Shown here: one piece after another, positions 8,225-16,426 of the stretch
Numbering within the stretch: the first letter of the stretch is position 1
Layout of the letters: each line of letters starts with the position of its first letter
Assembly (NCBI RefSeq): GCF_006974145.1
Contig: NZ_CP039456.1
Coordinates: 3,782,499-3,846,498, forward strand
DNA from: Changchengzhania lutea
GTDB lineage: Bacteria > Bacteroidota > Bacteroidia > Flavobacteriales > Flavobacteriaceae
Reading direction: 5' to 3'
Length of the DNA: 64,000 nucleotides
The notes under the pieces: generated by a model
What the model was told of the DNA's origin: nothing
Seen by the model: only the letters and a program-made list of their open reading frames with translations
Databases searched by the model: none
Made by a program: the position numbers and the translations under genes

Positions 8225-9210
8225 AAATAGCCATTGTTATTTTAAATTGGAATGGAAAAAAATTGCTGGAAAAGTTTTTACCATTTGTTATTCTACATTC
8301 TGACGAGGCGAGTGTTTATGTAGCGGACAATGCTTCGACGGATGAGTCGGTCTCCTATATAAAAGCAAATTTCCCAACGGTTCATATTATTCAGAATAAA
8401 ACCAATGGCGGTTTTTCAAAAGGCTATAATGATGCTTTGCAACACGTAGATGCTGATGTTTATTGTTTACTCAATAATGATGTTGAAGTGACCAGAGACT
8501 GGTTAGTCCCAATTATAAAAACATTTAATAGCGAGCCACAAACAGCCATCATTCAGCCAAAACTATTAGATTACAATAACAAGGATTATTTTGAATATGC
8601 GGGTGCCGCAGGTGGATTTATTGACAAATTTGGTTACCCATATTGCCGTGGTAGAATTTTTAATACTGTTGAAAGAGATTCAGGCCAATACGATGAGAAC
8701 AGCCACATATTTTGGGCTTCTGGAGCTTGCTTTTTTGTTAGAAGTCAGGTATACGACCAGCTAAACGGTTTAGATGAAACCTTTTTTGCACATATGGAAG
8801 AGGTTGATTTTTGCTGGCGGGCAAAACACTTTAAACATGATATTAAATATGTGCATGAGTCCGTGGTGTATCATGTTGGCGGCGCCACCTTAAGCAACTC
8901 AAATCCGAAGAAGACCTTTTTAAATTTTCGTAACAGTTTGTTCGCGCTAACTAAAAACGCTAAGGGCAATTTGTTGTTTTTAATATTTGTCCGTCTTATT
9001 TTGGACGGCATTGCTGGTATTAAATTCTTGTTTGAATTTAAATTCATGCATACCCTAGGCATCATCAAAGCCCATTTCAGTTTTTATAGTCATTTGCCGA
9101 GATTGATTTCACAGCGGAAACAGATTTATCGTAAAGCCAATTATTATCAAAAAACTTCCATTATTTATGAATATTTCATAATTAGAAAGACGGTTTATAA
9201 AAGTTTATAA
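8221..9210 (+). CDS. Glycosyltransferase family 2
   Basis: A 329-residue GT-A fold transferase. It begins VVILNWNGKKLLEKFL like other rhamnosyl-type GT2 enzymes, has NASTDES and the NNDVEV metal-binding region (DxD equivalent) near residues 90-95, the acceptor-side MEEVDFCWRAK (E-D-x-x-W) motif near residues 193-203, and an amphipathic C-terminal part. It probably transfers a sugar onto a surface glycan. It overlaps the HsdR_N-like gene by 4 bases. No other glycan genes are adjacent, so the acceptor cannot be named. Confidence 0.9.
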   Translation: MKIAIVILNWNGKKLLEKFLPFVILHSDEASVYVADNASTDESVSYIKANFPTVHIIQNKTNGGFSKGYNDALQHVDADVYCLLNNDVEVTRDWLVPIIKTFNSEPQTAIIQPKLLDYNNKDYFEYAGAAGGFIDKFGYPYCRGRIFNTVERDSGQYDENSHIFWASGACFFVRSQVYDQLNGLDETFFAHMEEVDFCWRAKHFKHDIKYVHESVVYHVGGATLSNSNPKKTFLNFRNSLFALTKNAKGNLLFLIFVRLILDGIAGIKFLFEFKFMHTLGIIKAHFSFYSHLPRLISQRKQIYRKANYYQKTSIIYEYFIIRKTVYKSL

Positions 9211-9260
9211 ATAGTTAGTAAAAGTTTTGTTAACAGTACAACATTCAACTGTTTTTTATA

Positions 9261-9268
9261 TACTTTTG
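9261..9268 (+). promoter_or_regulatory. Possible -7 element of the OmpA-like lipoprotein gene
   Basis: TACTTTTG matches TAnnTTTG, 37 bases upstream of the ATG at 9306. No TTG is present at the usual 19-base distance, so only the -7 part is supported. Confidence 0.35.
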
Positions 9269-9305
9269 TCGGAAATCAATTCGCAAAAAATTTAATCTTA
9301 TAATT

Positions 9306-10166
9306 ATGAAAAAAGTTCTATTACTTAGTTTTTCAGCACTATTACTTTTAAGTTCATGTGTGTCTAAAAAAGAATATTTAGCACTAGAAGAAAAACAAAA
9401 AGAAACTCAAGATTTACTTAACTCTGCAACCGTAAAATTAAATGCTTGTTTAGAAGACAAAGCAGCTGCTACTGCAAGAACAACTGCACTAGAAGAGCAA
9501 ATAGTTGATTTACGTAAAAACAATGAGAGTTTAATAATTAGCAACAAAGACCTAACGCTTTTAACCTCTAAAGGTGCCAGCAATGTTGAAAAAACATTAG
9601 AAAGCATAAGAGAAAAAGATTTAAAAATCACACGTTTGCAAGATGCTTTAACTAAAAAGGATAGTGTTACACTAGCTTTAGTAACAAGCTTTAAGCGTGA
9701 AGTAGGAATTAACGATCCGGATATAGAAGTGAATGTTGAAAAAGGCGTTGTTTATATTTCAATTGCCGATAAATTGTTATTCCAAAGTGGAAGTTACACC
9801 GTAACAACTAAAGCTAAAGAAGTACTTGCTAAAGTGGCTAAAGTCGTGAAGAGCAAACCTGATTTTGAATGCATGGTTGAAGGACACACAGATAGCAGAT
9901 CATACCAAAGTGGTGTACTTATAGACAACTGGGATTTAAGTGTAAAACGTGCCACATCGGTGATTAGAGTGTTACAGGATTTAGAAATCAATCCAGGAAG
10001 GCTTATTGCTGCGGGACGTAGTTCTTATGTACCTTTAGTAGATAATGATACTGCTGAGAACAGAGCAAGAAACAGGCGTACACGTATTATTGTACTTCCT
10101 AAAATTGATCAATTCTATGATTTAGTGGAAAAAGAAATGAAAAACCTAGAGGCCGGTGGCAACTAA
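9306..10166 (+). CDS. OmpA-family peptidoglycan-binding lipoprotein
   Basis: A 286-residue protein with a lipoprotein signal (MKKVLLLSFSALLLLSSC, Cys 18), then a long coiled-coil of heptad-like Leu/Lys/Glu from about residue 25 to 125, then a C-terminal OmpA domain. The OmpA domain shows LLFQSGSYTV, VEGHTDSR, NWDLSVKRATSVIRVL and NRRTRIIV, which hold the residues that bind diaminopimelate. It probably tethers the outer membrane to the cell wall. It is monocistronic: a terminator follows directly and the preceding GT2 gene ends 95 bases upstream. Confidence 0.92.
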   Translation: MKKVLLLSFSALLLLSSCVSKKEYLALEEKQKETQDLLNSATVKLNACLEDKAAATARTTALEEQIVDLRKNNESLIISNKDLTLLTSKGASNVEKTLESIREKDLKITRLQDALTKKDSVTLALVTSFKREVGINDPDIEVNVEKGVVYISIADKLLFQSGSYTVTTKAKEVLAKVAKVVKSKPDFECMVEGHTDSRSYQSGVLIDNWDLSVKRATSVIRVLQDLEINPGRLIAAGRSSYVPLVDNDTAENRARNRRTRIIVLPKIDQFYDLVEKEMKNLEAGGN

Positions 10167-10513
10167 TTAGTTTCTCAAATTTAATAGTAAGGGCCCAATT
10201 GAAAGATTGGGCTTTTTTATGCTTAATAAATTGATGAAAATTTAATTTTGGAATGAAATAAATCAGAAATGATTAAATATTTAAACATTATTGTCCGATT
10301 AAAAAATCAAGACCGCTTTGCTGTTAGAACCAAGAACAAAGACTTGCTTGTAACTAATTGATAAACAGTAATCTTTAAATTCATAACTTTCTAAAAAATA
10401 AAATTTTTCAGTAATCGCAAAAAGCAAGCCCCTCTTTTTTATAAGCCTTGAAAACCCTGTGTTCGCAAAGGTTTTCTTTAAACGAACTATTTTTAATCGG
10501 ACAATAATGATAT
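10167..10513. other. Gene-free stretch: terminator plus short transposable element
   Basis: About 350 bases without a gene. It holds the terminator of the OmpA-like gene (10193-10218), about 60 bases with no recognisable signal, and the 224-bp inverted-repeat element at 10286-10509. Confidence 0.8.
10193..10218 (+). terminator. Rho-independent terminator of the OmpA-like lipoprotein gene
   Basis: GCCCAAT (10193-10199) pairs perfectly with ATTGGGC (10206-10212) around a 6-base loop, followed by a run of six T. It lies 26 bases after the stop codon. Confidence 0.85.
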
Positions 10514-10518
10514 TTAAA
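10277..10518. mobile_element. 224-bp MITE-like element with 9-bp target duplication
   Basis: The left end CATTATTGTCCGATTAAAAA (10286-10305) and the right end TTTTTAATCGGACAATAATG (10490-10509) are a perfect 20-bp inverted repeat. Directly outside both ends is the same 9-mer ATATTTAAA (10277-10285 and 10510-10518), as expected for a target-site duplication. There is no ORF of useful length between the ends, so the element is a non-autonomous deletion derivative. An internal GAAAACC...GGTTTTC hairpin is near the right end (10449-10476). A 9-bp duplication would suit an IS4-type transposase, but the family is a guess. The right duplication contains the TAA of the gene at 10514. Confidence 0.85.
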
Positions 10519-11134
10519 ATATTTCTAAACTTCCTTTTCCTACCCTCACAATCACAGGTTCCTGCTCAGATAAATCAATAATTGTAGATGCCTCATTGCC
10601 ACCATAACCACCATCTATCACCAAATCTACTAGATTATCCCATTTTTCTAAAATTAATTCTGGATCGGTACTATACTCTAAAACGGCATCTTCATCATAA
10701 ATAGAAGTAGAAATTATAGGGTTACCTAAACGTTTTACAATCTCCAGAGCGATGTTATTGTTAGGAACGCGGATACCAACCGTTTTTCGCTTTTTAAAAG
10801 GGTTTGGTAATGATTTTGAACCTGGAAGTATAAAGGTATACGGCCCTGGAAGCGCACGCTTCAATATTTTAAACACAGCGGTATCAATCTGCTTGACGTA
10901 ATCGCTTATATTGCTCAAATCGTGGCAGACAAACGAAAAGTTCGATTTTTCTAATTTTACCTGCTTAATTCTAGCTACACGCTCAAGCGCTTTAATATTG
11001 TTAATATCACAACCTAAACCATAAACGGTGTCCGTTGGGTAAATTATAAGTCCTCCTTTTTTTAAGACAGCTACAACTTTCTCAATCTCCTTTGGATTAG
11101 GATTCTCTTCATATATCCTTAAAAATTCAGCCAT
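10514..11134 (-). CDS. YciO/Sua5/YrdC family protein (threonylcarbamoyl-AMP synthase-like)
   Basis: A 206-residue YrdC-fold protein with GGLIIYPTDTVYGLGCD near residues 27-43, PGPYTFIL, a GIRVPNN segment and NPIISTS, all characteristic of the family that makes threonylcarbamoyl-adenylate for the tRNA t6A modification. The stretch IKQVKLEKSNFSFVCHDLS resembles YciO more than TsaC, which has KRP in that place; YciO proteins are not proven to make t6A in vivo. The MITE-like element has inserted at its stop codon: the TAA lies in the right-hand target duplication, so the coding sequence appears intact. Confidence 0.88.
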   Translation of the reverse strand: MAEFLRIYEENPNPKEIEKVVAVLKKGGLIIYPTDTVYGLGCDINNIKALERVARIKQVKLEKSNFSFVCHDLSNISDYVKQIDTAVFKILKRALPGPYTFILPGSKSLPNPFKKRKTVGIRVPNNNIALEIVKRLGNPIISTSIYDEDAVLEYSTDPELILEKWDNLVDLVIDGGYGGNEASTIIDLSEQEPVIVRVGKGSLEIF

Positions 11135-11181
11135 AATATATATCTTGCATTTGAGATTACAAAGTAAAAATTATTTTCGTT

Positions 11182-12045
11182 ATGCAGACTATTAAAAATG
11201 CTTTCCTTTATTTCTGTTTATTTATGCTATGTTTTAATTGCTCTAACGACACAAAGAGCAACGAAGAAGTAACAATCGAGACTGAGTCACTTAACTTTTA
11301 TCAAGAATTAGATGTTTCATACGGAAGCCAGATCGATCAGAAATTTAATTTATATCTTCCTGCTAATAGATCCACAGACACAAAAATCATGATATTGATT
11401 CACGGTGGTGGTTGGACATCTGGTGATAAATCAGAAATGAATGCTATTAAAGATGTCATCCTTCAGGACTTGCCAGAAATTGCCATAGTAAATATGAATT
11501 ATAGATTAGCAACTAGTTTTAGTGATGCGTATCCCAAACAGCTCGATGATATTACAGAAGTTGTTAATTATTTAAAAACAAATGCTTCCAATTACTTTAT
11601 TTCTAACGATATTGGTTTTGTTGGTGTTAGCGCTGGTGCGCATTTAGCCCTACTTTGGAGCTATGCCTTTGACACGAACTCTCAAACGAAAATGGTATGC
11701 AGTATTGTAGGCCCAACAAATTTTACAGATCCCGCCTACTTAGAAAACGCCAATCCAATCTTACAACTACTGCTTGGCACCGATAATGCAACAACCGATT
11801 ATCTGGAAGAGGTAAGCCCTTATCATCAAGTTAAAGTTTTATCTCCACCAACCATTCTTTTTAACGGTGGGAAAGACCCATTGATTCCCATAACACAAGG
11901 CACAGATTTAAGAGATAAGCTCAATGTATTAGGCATTAAAAATGAATTTACTTTATATGAAAACGAAGGGCACGGTTGGGATGGTGAAAGTCTTTTAGAT
12001 ACTTGGGCAAAATTAAAAGTGTTTACTAAAACCCATTTATATTAA
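11182..12045 (+). CDS. Alpha/beta-hydrolase lipoprotein (carboxylesterase, BD-FAE-like)
   Basis: A 287-residue protein with a probable lipoprotein signal (hydrophobic stretch ending LCFNC, Cys near residue 20). The hydrolase domain has the oxyanion loop HGGGWTSGDK near residues 75-84, the nucleophile in GVSAGAH (G-x-S-x-G, near residues 155-161), the acid in GGKDPLIP and the catalytic His in EGHGWDG near the C-terminus. The motifs fit the HSL/BD-FAE type of small-ester carboxylesterases. The substrate is unknown. It precedes two other exported proteins on the same strand with a 38-bp gap, so it may belong to the same transcript. Confidence 0.88.
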   Translation: MQTIKNAFLYFCLFMLCFNCSNDTKSNEEVTIETESLNFYQELDVSYGSQIDQKFNLYLPANRSTDTKIMILIHGGGWTSGDKSEMNAIKDVILQDLPEIAIVNMNYRLATSFSDAYPKQLDDITEVVNYLKTNASNYFISNDIGFVGVSAGAHLALLWSYAFDTNSQTKMVCSIVGPTNFTDPAYLENANPILQLLLGTDNATTDYLEEVSPYHQVKVLSPPTILFNGGKDPLIPITQGTDLRDKLNVLGIKNEFTLYENEGHGWDGESLLDTWAKLKVFTKTHLY

Positions 12046-12083
12046 ATGCTGTAACATTTATAACATATGTGCGTCTTAATAAT

Positions 12084-13049
12084 ATGCTTAGGTCATTCTT
12101 TTATATACTAATTTTAAACCTTTCGGGTTATGCTGCATACGCTGCAAATGACCTTACGAATCCTATTAAATTTCCTAAAGCAGAGTATTTAAACGAGTAT
12201 ACCACGCGCATCCCCTTTAAATTGGTCGATCATTTAATAGTTGTTGAAGCAGAGCTATTTAATAAACGAGGCAATTTCATAATCGATACAGGTTCAGAAA
12301 GCCTTATTTTGAATAAAGTCCATTTCAATAACCTATACGAACATCAGAAGAGCAGCAAAGCAAGTTCAGGCATCTCGCAGTCTATTGATAATATTTACGA
12401 AAAACGCATCAAGGAATTTATACTTGAAAATTTCAAACTTGAAAATAAAACTTCTGATATTTTCGATTTAAGTCATATAGAAAAAAGCAAAAAAATTAAA
12501 TTATTAGGTATCATAGGTTATGATATTCTAAAAGACTATGAAGTTTTTGTTGACCTTCACCTAAACCAAATCACCCTAACAAAAGTTGATAAATTAGGTA
12601 ACAAATTAAATAAGCATGTTTATTTGGAAAAAATTGTTGACAGTTTAGATTTCAACTTAAAAAATCATACCATTGTTCTAAACGCCACAGTAAATTATCA
12701 ACCTGTAAAACTAGGTTTGGATACCGCAGCAGAATTTAATCAAATTAATAAAAGTGTTCATAAGCACGCACTCAAATATTTCATCCCCAAGCGAAGATTG
12801 AAACTGACTGGAATAGGAAATAAAACCATTAAAGTTATGGCAGGAAAATTGCATCGTGTTAAGCTAAGCCCCACGGTATATTTTGGCCCTATGCAAACTG
12901 TTCTAACCAATTTAAATAAAATGAATGAAGCATTCGGCACATCTTTAGATGGTGTATTGGGGTACGAGTTCTTTGTACAAAAAAGAACCATTATTAATTA
13001 TAAAAAAGAAAAGTTATATTTCATAAATTACCCTATAGATTTTAAATGA
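12084..13049 (+). CDS. Exported retropepsin-like aspartic protease
   Basis: A 321-residue protein from the ATG at 12084, which gives a signal peptide (MLRSFFYILILNLSGYAAYA); the in-frame GTG at 12069 would add five residues before it and is less likely. Two aspartyl-protease-like motifs are visible in one chain: FIIDTGSESLILN (D68) and LGLDTAAEFNQIN (D213), each followed by a beta-rich segment with an LGxxGYD or GVLGYEF motif. This is the arrangement of a fused two-lobe retropepsin-like protein. The second lobe has DTA instead of DTG. Its stop overlaps the next start by 4 bases (ATGA), so it is coupled to the CBM48 gene. Substrate unknown. Confidence 0.8.
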   Translation: MLRSFFYILILNLSGYAAYAANDLTNPIKFPKAEYLNEYTTRIPFKLVDHLIVVEAELFNKRGNFIIDTGSESLILNKVHFNNLYEHQKSSKASSGISQSIDNIYEKRIKEFILENFKLENKTSDIFDLSHIEKSKKIKLLGIIGYDILKDYEVFVDLHLNQITLTKVDKLGNKLNKHVYLEKIVDSLDFNLKNHTIVLNATVNYQPVKLGLDTAAEFNQINKSVHKHALKYFIPKRRLKLTGIGNKTIKVMAGKLHRVKLSPTVYFGPMQTVLTNLNKMNEAFGTSLDGVLGYEFFVQKRTIINYKKEKLYFINYPIDFK

Positions 13050-14014
13050 AAAAAGGTGCTCTAAATATAATATGCTTCATTTTTACATTTATGTGCATAA
13101 CCATGTATGGACAAAACGGTCAGTTAAAAGGTTATAGAATAGATGGAGATACCATTATATTTTCATTTGATAAACGTGACTATAACAGGTTTTCCCCTGA
13201 CAGTTATAAACTTAAACAAGATTTTAAGGATTTAGATATTGAAAGTGTCGTGGTATCTGGTGAATTTAATAGTTGGTCAAAAGATAAATGGTACATGTCT
13301 CAAGTTGACGAAAACAGATTCGAATTAAAAAAAAGCATAGACGATTTCACTGATGAATTTTCATGGGAGTTTAAGTTTGTTGTGAATAATGCTTATTGGG
13401 CAGAACCTACGAGTAAAGACCCTAATATTGCAAAAGCCATAAAAAATGGCATGCGTATAAGCGGTGTTTATAATCTAAAAATGTATACCGCATACCCAAA
13501 CCCAAATGGCAACGCCTGTTTTAAACTAAAAGGCTTTGAAAATGCCAAATCGGTCATTTTAGCAGGGTCTTTTAACAAATGGGATGAAAATTTGTTCAAG
13601 ATGAATAAAGTTGAAGATGGTTGGGAACTGACTTTACAGATGAAACCAGATGTATACGAGTATCGATTTATTGTTGATGGACAATGGATGGAGGATCCAG
13701 ATAACATTAGTAAAATAAGAAATGAATTTCATGAATTTAACTCAGTAATTAATATTAAGGAATACACCGCCTTTAAACTTAGAGGCTACACCGACGCAAA
13801 AAAAGTCATTCTTTCAGGTTCCTTTAATAATTGGAATGAACATGAGTTAGTCATGGAAAAAAAGGATTATGGTTGGAAATATGTACTACCATTAAAAGGC
13901 GGAAAGCACCATTACAAATTTATTGTGGATGGCCAATGGATTACCGATCCTAATAATTCAGTAAAAGAATATGACGGTGAGGGTAACATTAACTCGGTTT
14001 GTATGGTTAAATAA
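13046..14014 (+). CDS. Exported protein with three glycogen-binding (CBM48/AMPK-beta type) modules
   Basis: A 322-residue protein with a signal peptide (probable cleavage MYG|Q near residue 22). Three modules of the early-set/CBM48 kind follow one another: VVVSGEFNSWSKDKW near residue 70, VILAGSFNKWDENLF near 170 and VILSGSFNNWNEHEL near 255, the last two each followed by a Y(R/K)FIVDGQW segment and a D-P-(D/N)-N turn. Such modules bind alpha-glucans through the conserved Trp residues. There is no catalytic domain, so it is a binding or scaffold protein. It is translationally coupled to the retropepsin-like gene, and its stop codon directly abuts the convergent helicase gene. Confidence 0.85.
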   Translation: MKKGALNIICFIFTFMCITMYGQNGQLKGYRIDGDTIIFSFDKRDYNRFSPDSYKLKQDFKDLDIESVVVSGEFNSWSKDKWYMSQVDENRFELKKSIDDFTDEFSWEFKFVVNNAYWAEPTSKDPNIAKAIKNGMRISGVYNLKMYTAYPNPNGNACFKLKGFENAKSVILAGSFNKWDENLFKMNKVEDGWELTLQMKPDVYEYRFIVDGQWMEDPDNISKIRNEFHEFNSVINIKEYTAFKLRGYTDAKKVILSGSFNNWNEHELVMEKKDYGWKYVLPLKGGKHHYKFIVDGQWITDPNNSVKEYDGEGNINSVCMVK

Positions 14015-16348
14015 TTATCCTATAATTTCCAATTTCGCAAAGCGCAATAACAATTTCTTGATGCCACCGTGTTGAAAATTAATTTCGGCCTTTACGTCTT
14101 GTCCAGATCCCTCGATCTTCATGACTTCGCCAGTACCAAACCGAATGTGCTTAACCACATTACCAACCACGAGCTTATCATTAAATAAATTGGTTGTTCC
14201 AGTAGATTGTGCCACTGGTTTTAAGTTTTTAGGCGTTGATACTTGAAACTTTACAGGGTCAGTTTTTGCTTTATTTCCTTTTTTAAATTCTGGTTGTTTT
14301 GCTGGTTTATATCTTATTTTATTGGGCTCAACATCACCAAAAATATCGGCGGAGAGCATGGGATTGAAACGACGCTCTTCAATAGGGGTCACAATATCTA
14401 AATACTGTTCATCAATTTCCTCAATAAAACGACTCGGTTCAGAATCGATTAATTTACCCCAACGGTAGCGTGATAAAGCATAGGTTAAATACGCTTGCTT
14501 TTCGGCACGTGTAAGGGCTACGTAAAACAATCGGCGCTCCTCCTCCAGTTCACTTCTGGTATTCATACTCATAGCACTAGGAAATAAATCTTCCTCTAAG
14601 CCTACGATAAACACATGTGAAAATTCCAATCCTTTGGCTAGATGAATGGTCATAAGCGCCACATGGTCACTATCGCCCTTATCGGCATCCAAATCTGTAG
14701 CCAATGCCACATCTTCTAAAAATTCAGCTAAAGAGCCCGTGGTATCTGCCAGTTCTTTTTGGCCTTCCACAAAATCTTTCATGCCATTTAAAAGCTCTTC
14801 AATATTTTCCATTCGGGCAACACCTTCCGGCGTACCGTCTTTATTGAATTCACGAATTAAACCAGTGGTTCTTGTGACATGGTCTGCCAGTTGAAACACA
14901 TCAGCTGTTTGGTTCAACACCTGAAAACTTTCAATAAGCGTTACAAAATTCTGAAGTTTTGTCTTCGTACCTGAATTGACCTTTACATCGGTTTTATCGA
15001 TATGCTTCATAACTTCAAAAATGGTTCTGTTATAACCATTTGCAGAAACAATAAGTTTATCTACCGTAGTTTGCCCAATGCCCCGTGGTGGAAAATTAAT
15101 AACTCGCTTTAAGGCTTCTTCATCCGCAGGATTGATAATGAGTCGTAAGTAAGACAGCACATCCTTAATCTCTTTTCTTTGATAAAATGATGTGCCTCCA
15201 TAGATTCTATACGGAATATCACGCTTACGCAACGCATCTTCAATAGCACGAGATTGTGCGTTGGTTCTATAAAGGATTGCAAAATCGCTATTCAATAACT
15301 GATTTTGCATTTTGGTTTCTAAAATAGTACTGGCCACATATCGGCCTTCATCGCCATCGGTTAAGGAACGATTGACCTTAATTTGCGTCCCTTCATCGTT
15401 AGCAGTCCAAACGATTTTATCAAGCTTGGTCTGATTTTTATCAATTACCGAATTGGCAGCGTTTACAATATTTTTAGTAGATCGGTAATTTTGTTCTAAT
15501 CTGAAAACGTTGACGTCGTCATAATCCTTTTGAAAATTTAAGATATTGTTAATATTAGCGCCCCTAAACGCATAGATACTTTGGGCATCATCACCTACAA
15601 CACAAATATTTTGAAACTTATCTGATAACGCCCTAACAATTAAATACTGTGAATGATTGGTATCTTGATACTCATCAACCAAAATATATTTAAAACGATT
15701 TTGATATTTCATGAGCACTTCTGGAAAACGGGTAAGCAACTCATTGGTTTTTAAAAGTAAATCATCAAAATCCATAGCGCCCGCCTTGAAACAGCGCTCT
15801 ACATATTCTTTATAAATATCACCCATTCTTGGGCGTCTCGCCATGGTATCTGCCTCAACTAATTCAGGATTTTGAAAATATGCCCGTACCGTAATCAAAC
15901 TGTTTTTATACGATGAGATTCTTGAACGTACTTGCTTGTACTTATAAATATCTTTGTCAAGACGCATCTCCTTGATAATAGAAGCGATTAACCTATCGGA
16001 ATCTTGGGTGTCATAAATTGTAAAATTACTGGGATAGCCTAACCTATCGGCTTCAATGCGTAAAATTTTGGCAAAAACGGAGTGGAAGGTGCCCATCCAT
16101 AAGTTCTTAGCTTCACTGGCTCCAACTATCGTTGCGATACGGTCTTTCATCTCGCGAGCCGCTTTATTGGTAAAGGTTAACGACAAGATATTAAAAGGGT
16201 CTACACCCTGACTCATGAGGTAGGCAATTTTAAAAGTAAGCACACGCGTTTTTCCCGATCCCGCACCAGCAATAATAATCATAGGGCCATCTTTTTGCAA
16301 TGTGGCCTCTAATTGTGCTTCATTTAACTGACTTAAATATTTCTCCAA
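14015..16348 (-). CDS. pcrA: ATP-dependent DNA helicase, PcrA/UvrD family
   Basis: A 777-residue superfamily 1A helicase. Motif I is IIAGAGSGKTRVL near residue 25, motif II VDEYQDTN near 230, motif III VVGDDAQSIYAFRGA just after, then QNYRST (motif IV region), MTIHLAKGLEF (motif V) and VALTRAE (motif VI). The C-terminal VGNVVKHIRFGTGEV segment is the Tudor-like domain of PcrA. It unwinds DNA in nucleotide excision repair and in removing blocked replication or transcription complexes. It is preceded by the AsmA-like gene and abuts the CBM48 gene tail to tail. Confidence 0.95.
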   Translation of the reverse strand: MEKYLSQLNEAQLEATLQKDGPMIIIAGAGSGKTRVLTFKIAYLMSQGVDPFNILSLTFTNKAAREMKDRIATIVGASEAKNLWMGTFHSVFAKILRIEADRLGYPSNFTIYDTQDSDRLIASIIKEMRLDKDIYKYKQVRSRISSYKNSLITVRAYFQNPELVEADTMARRPRMGDIYKEYVERCFKAGAMDFDDLLLKTNELLTRFPEVLMKYQNRFKYILVDEYQDTNHSQYLIVRALSDKFQNICVVGDDAQSIYAFRGANINNILNFQKDYDDVNVFRLEQNYRSTKNIVNAANSVIDKNQTKLDKIVWTANDEGTQIKVNRSLTDGDEGRYVASTILETKMQNQLLNSDFAILYRTNAQSRAIEDALRKRDIPYRIYGGTSFYQRKEIKDVLSYLRLIINPADEEALKRVINFPPRGIGQTTVDKLIVSANGYNRTIFEVMKHIDKTDVKVNSGTKTKLQNFVTLIESFQVLNQTADVFQLADHVTRTTGLIREFNKDGTPEGVARMENIEELLNGMKDFVEGQKELADTTGSLAEFLEDVALATDLDADKGDSDHVALMTIHLAKGLEFSHVFIVGLEEDLFPSAMSMNTRSELEEERRLFYVALTRAEKQAYLTYALSRYRWGKLIDSEPSRFIEEIDEQYLDIVTPIEERRFNPMLSADIFGDVEPNKIRYKPAKQPEFKKGNKAKTDPVKFQVSTPKNLKPVAQSTGTTNLFNDKLVVGNVVKHIRFGTGEVMKIEGSGQDVKAEINFQHGGIKKLLLRFAKLEIIG

Positions 16349-16426
16349 ACTATAGTGATTTTACAGCGTGAAATTAACCATTGTAACGCGTTTAATTAAG
16401 TGGAATTATTAATAATTATAAACAAA

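Noticed and set aside
11151-11179. Promoter TTG-N18-TATTTTCG for the esterase gene
   Set aside because: The predicted transcription start would lie after the ATG at 11182, so it cannot serve that gene.
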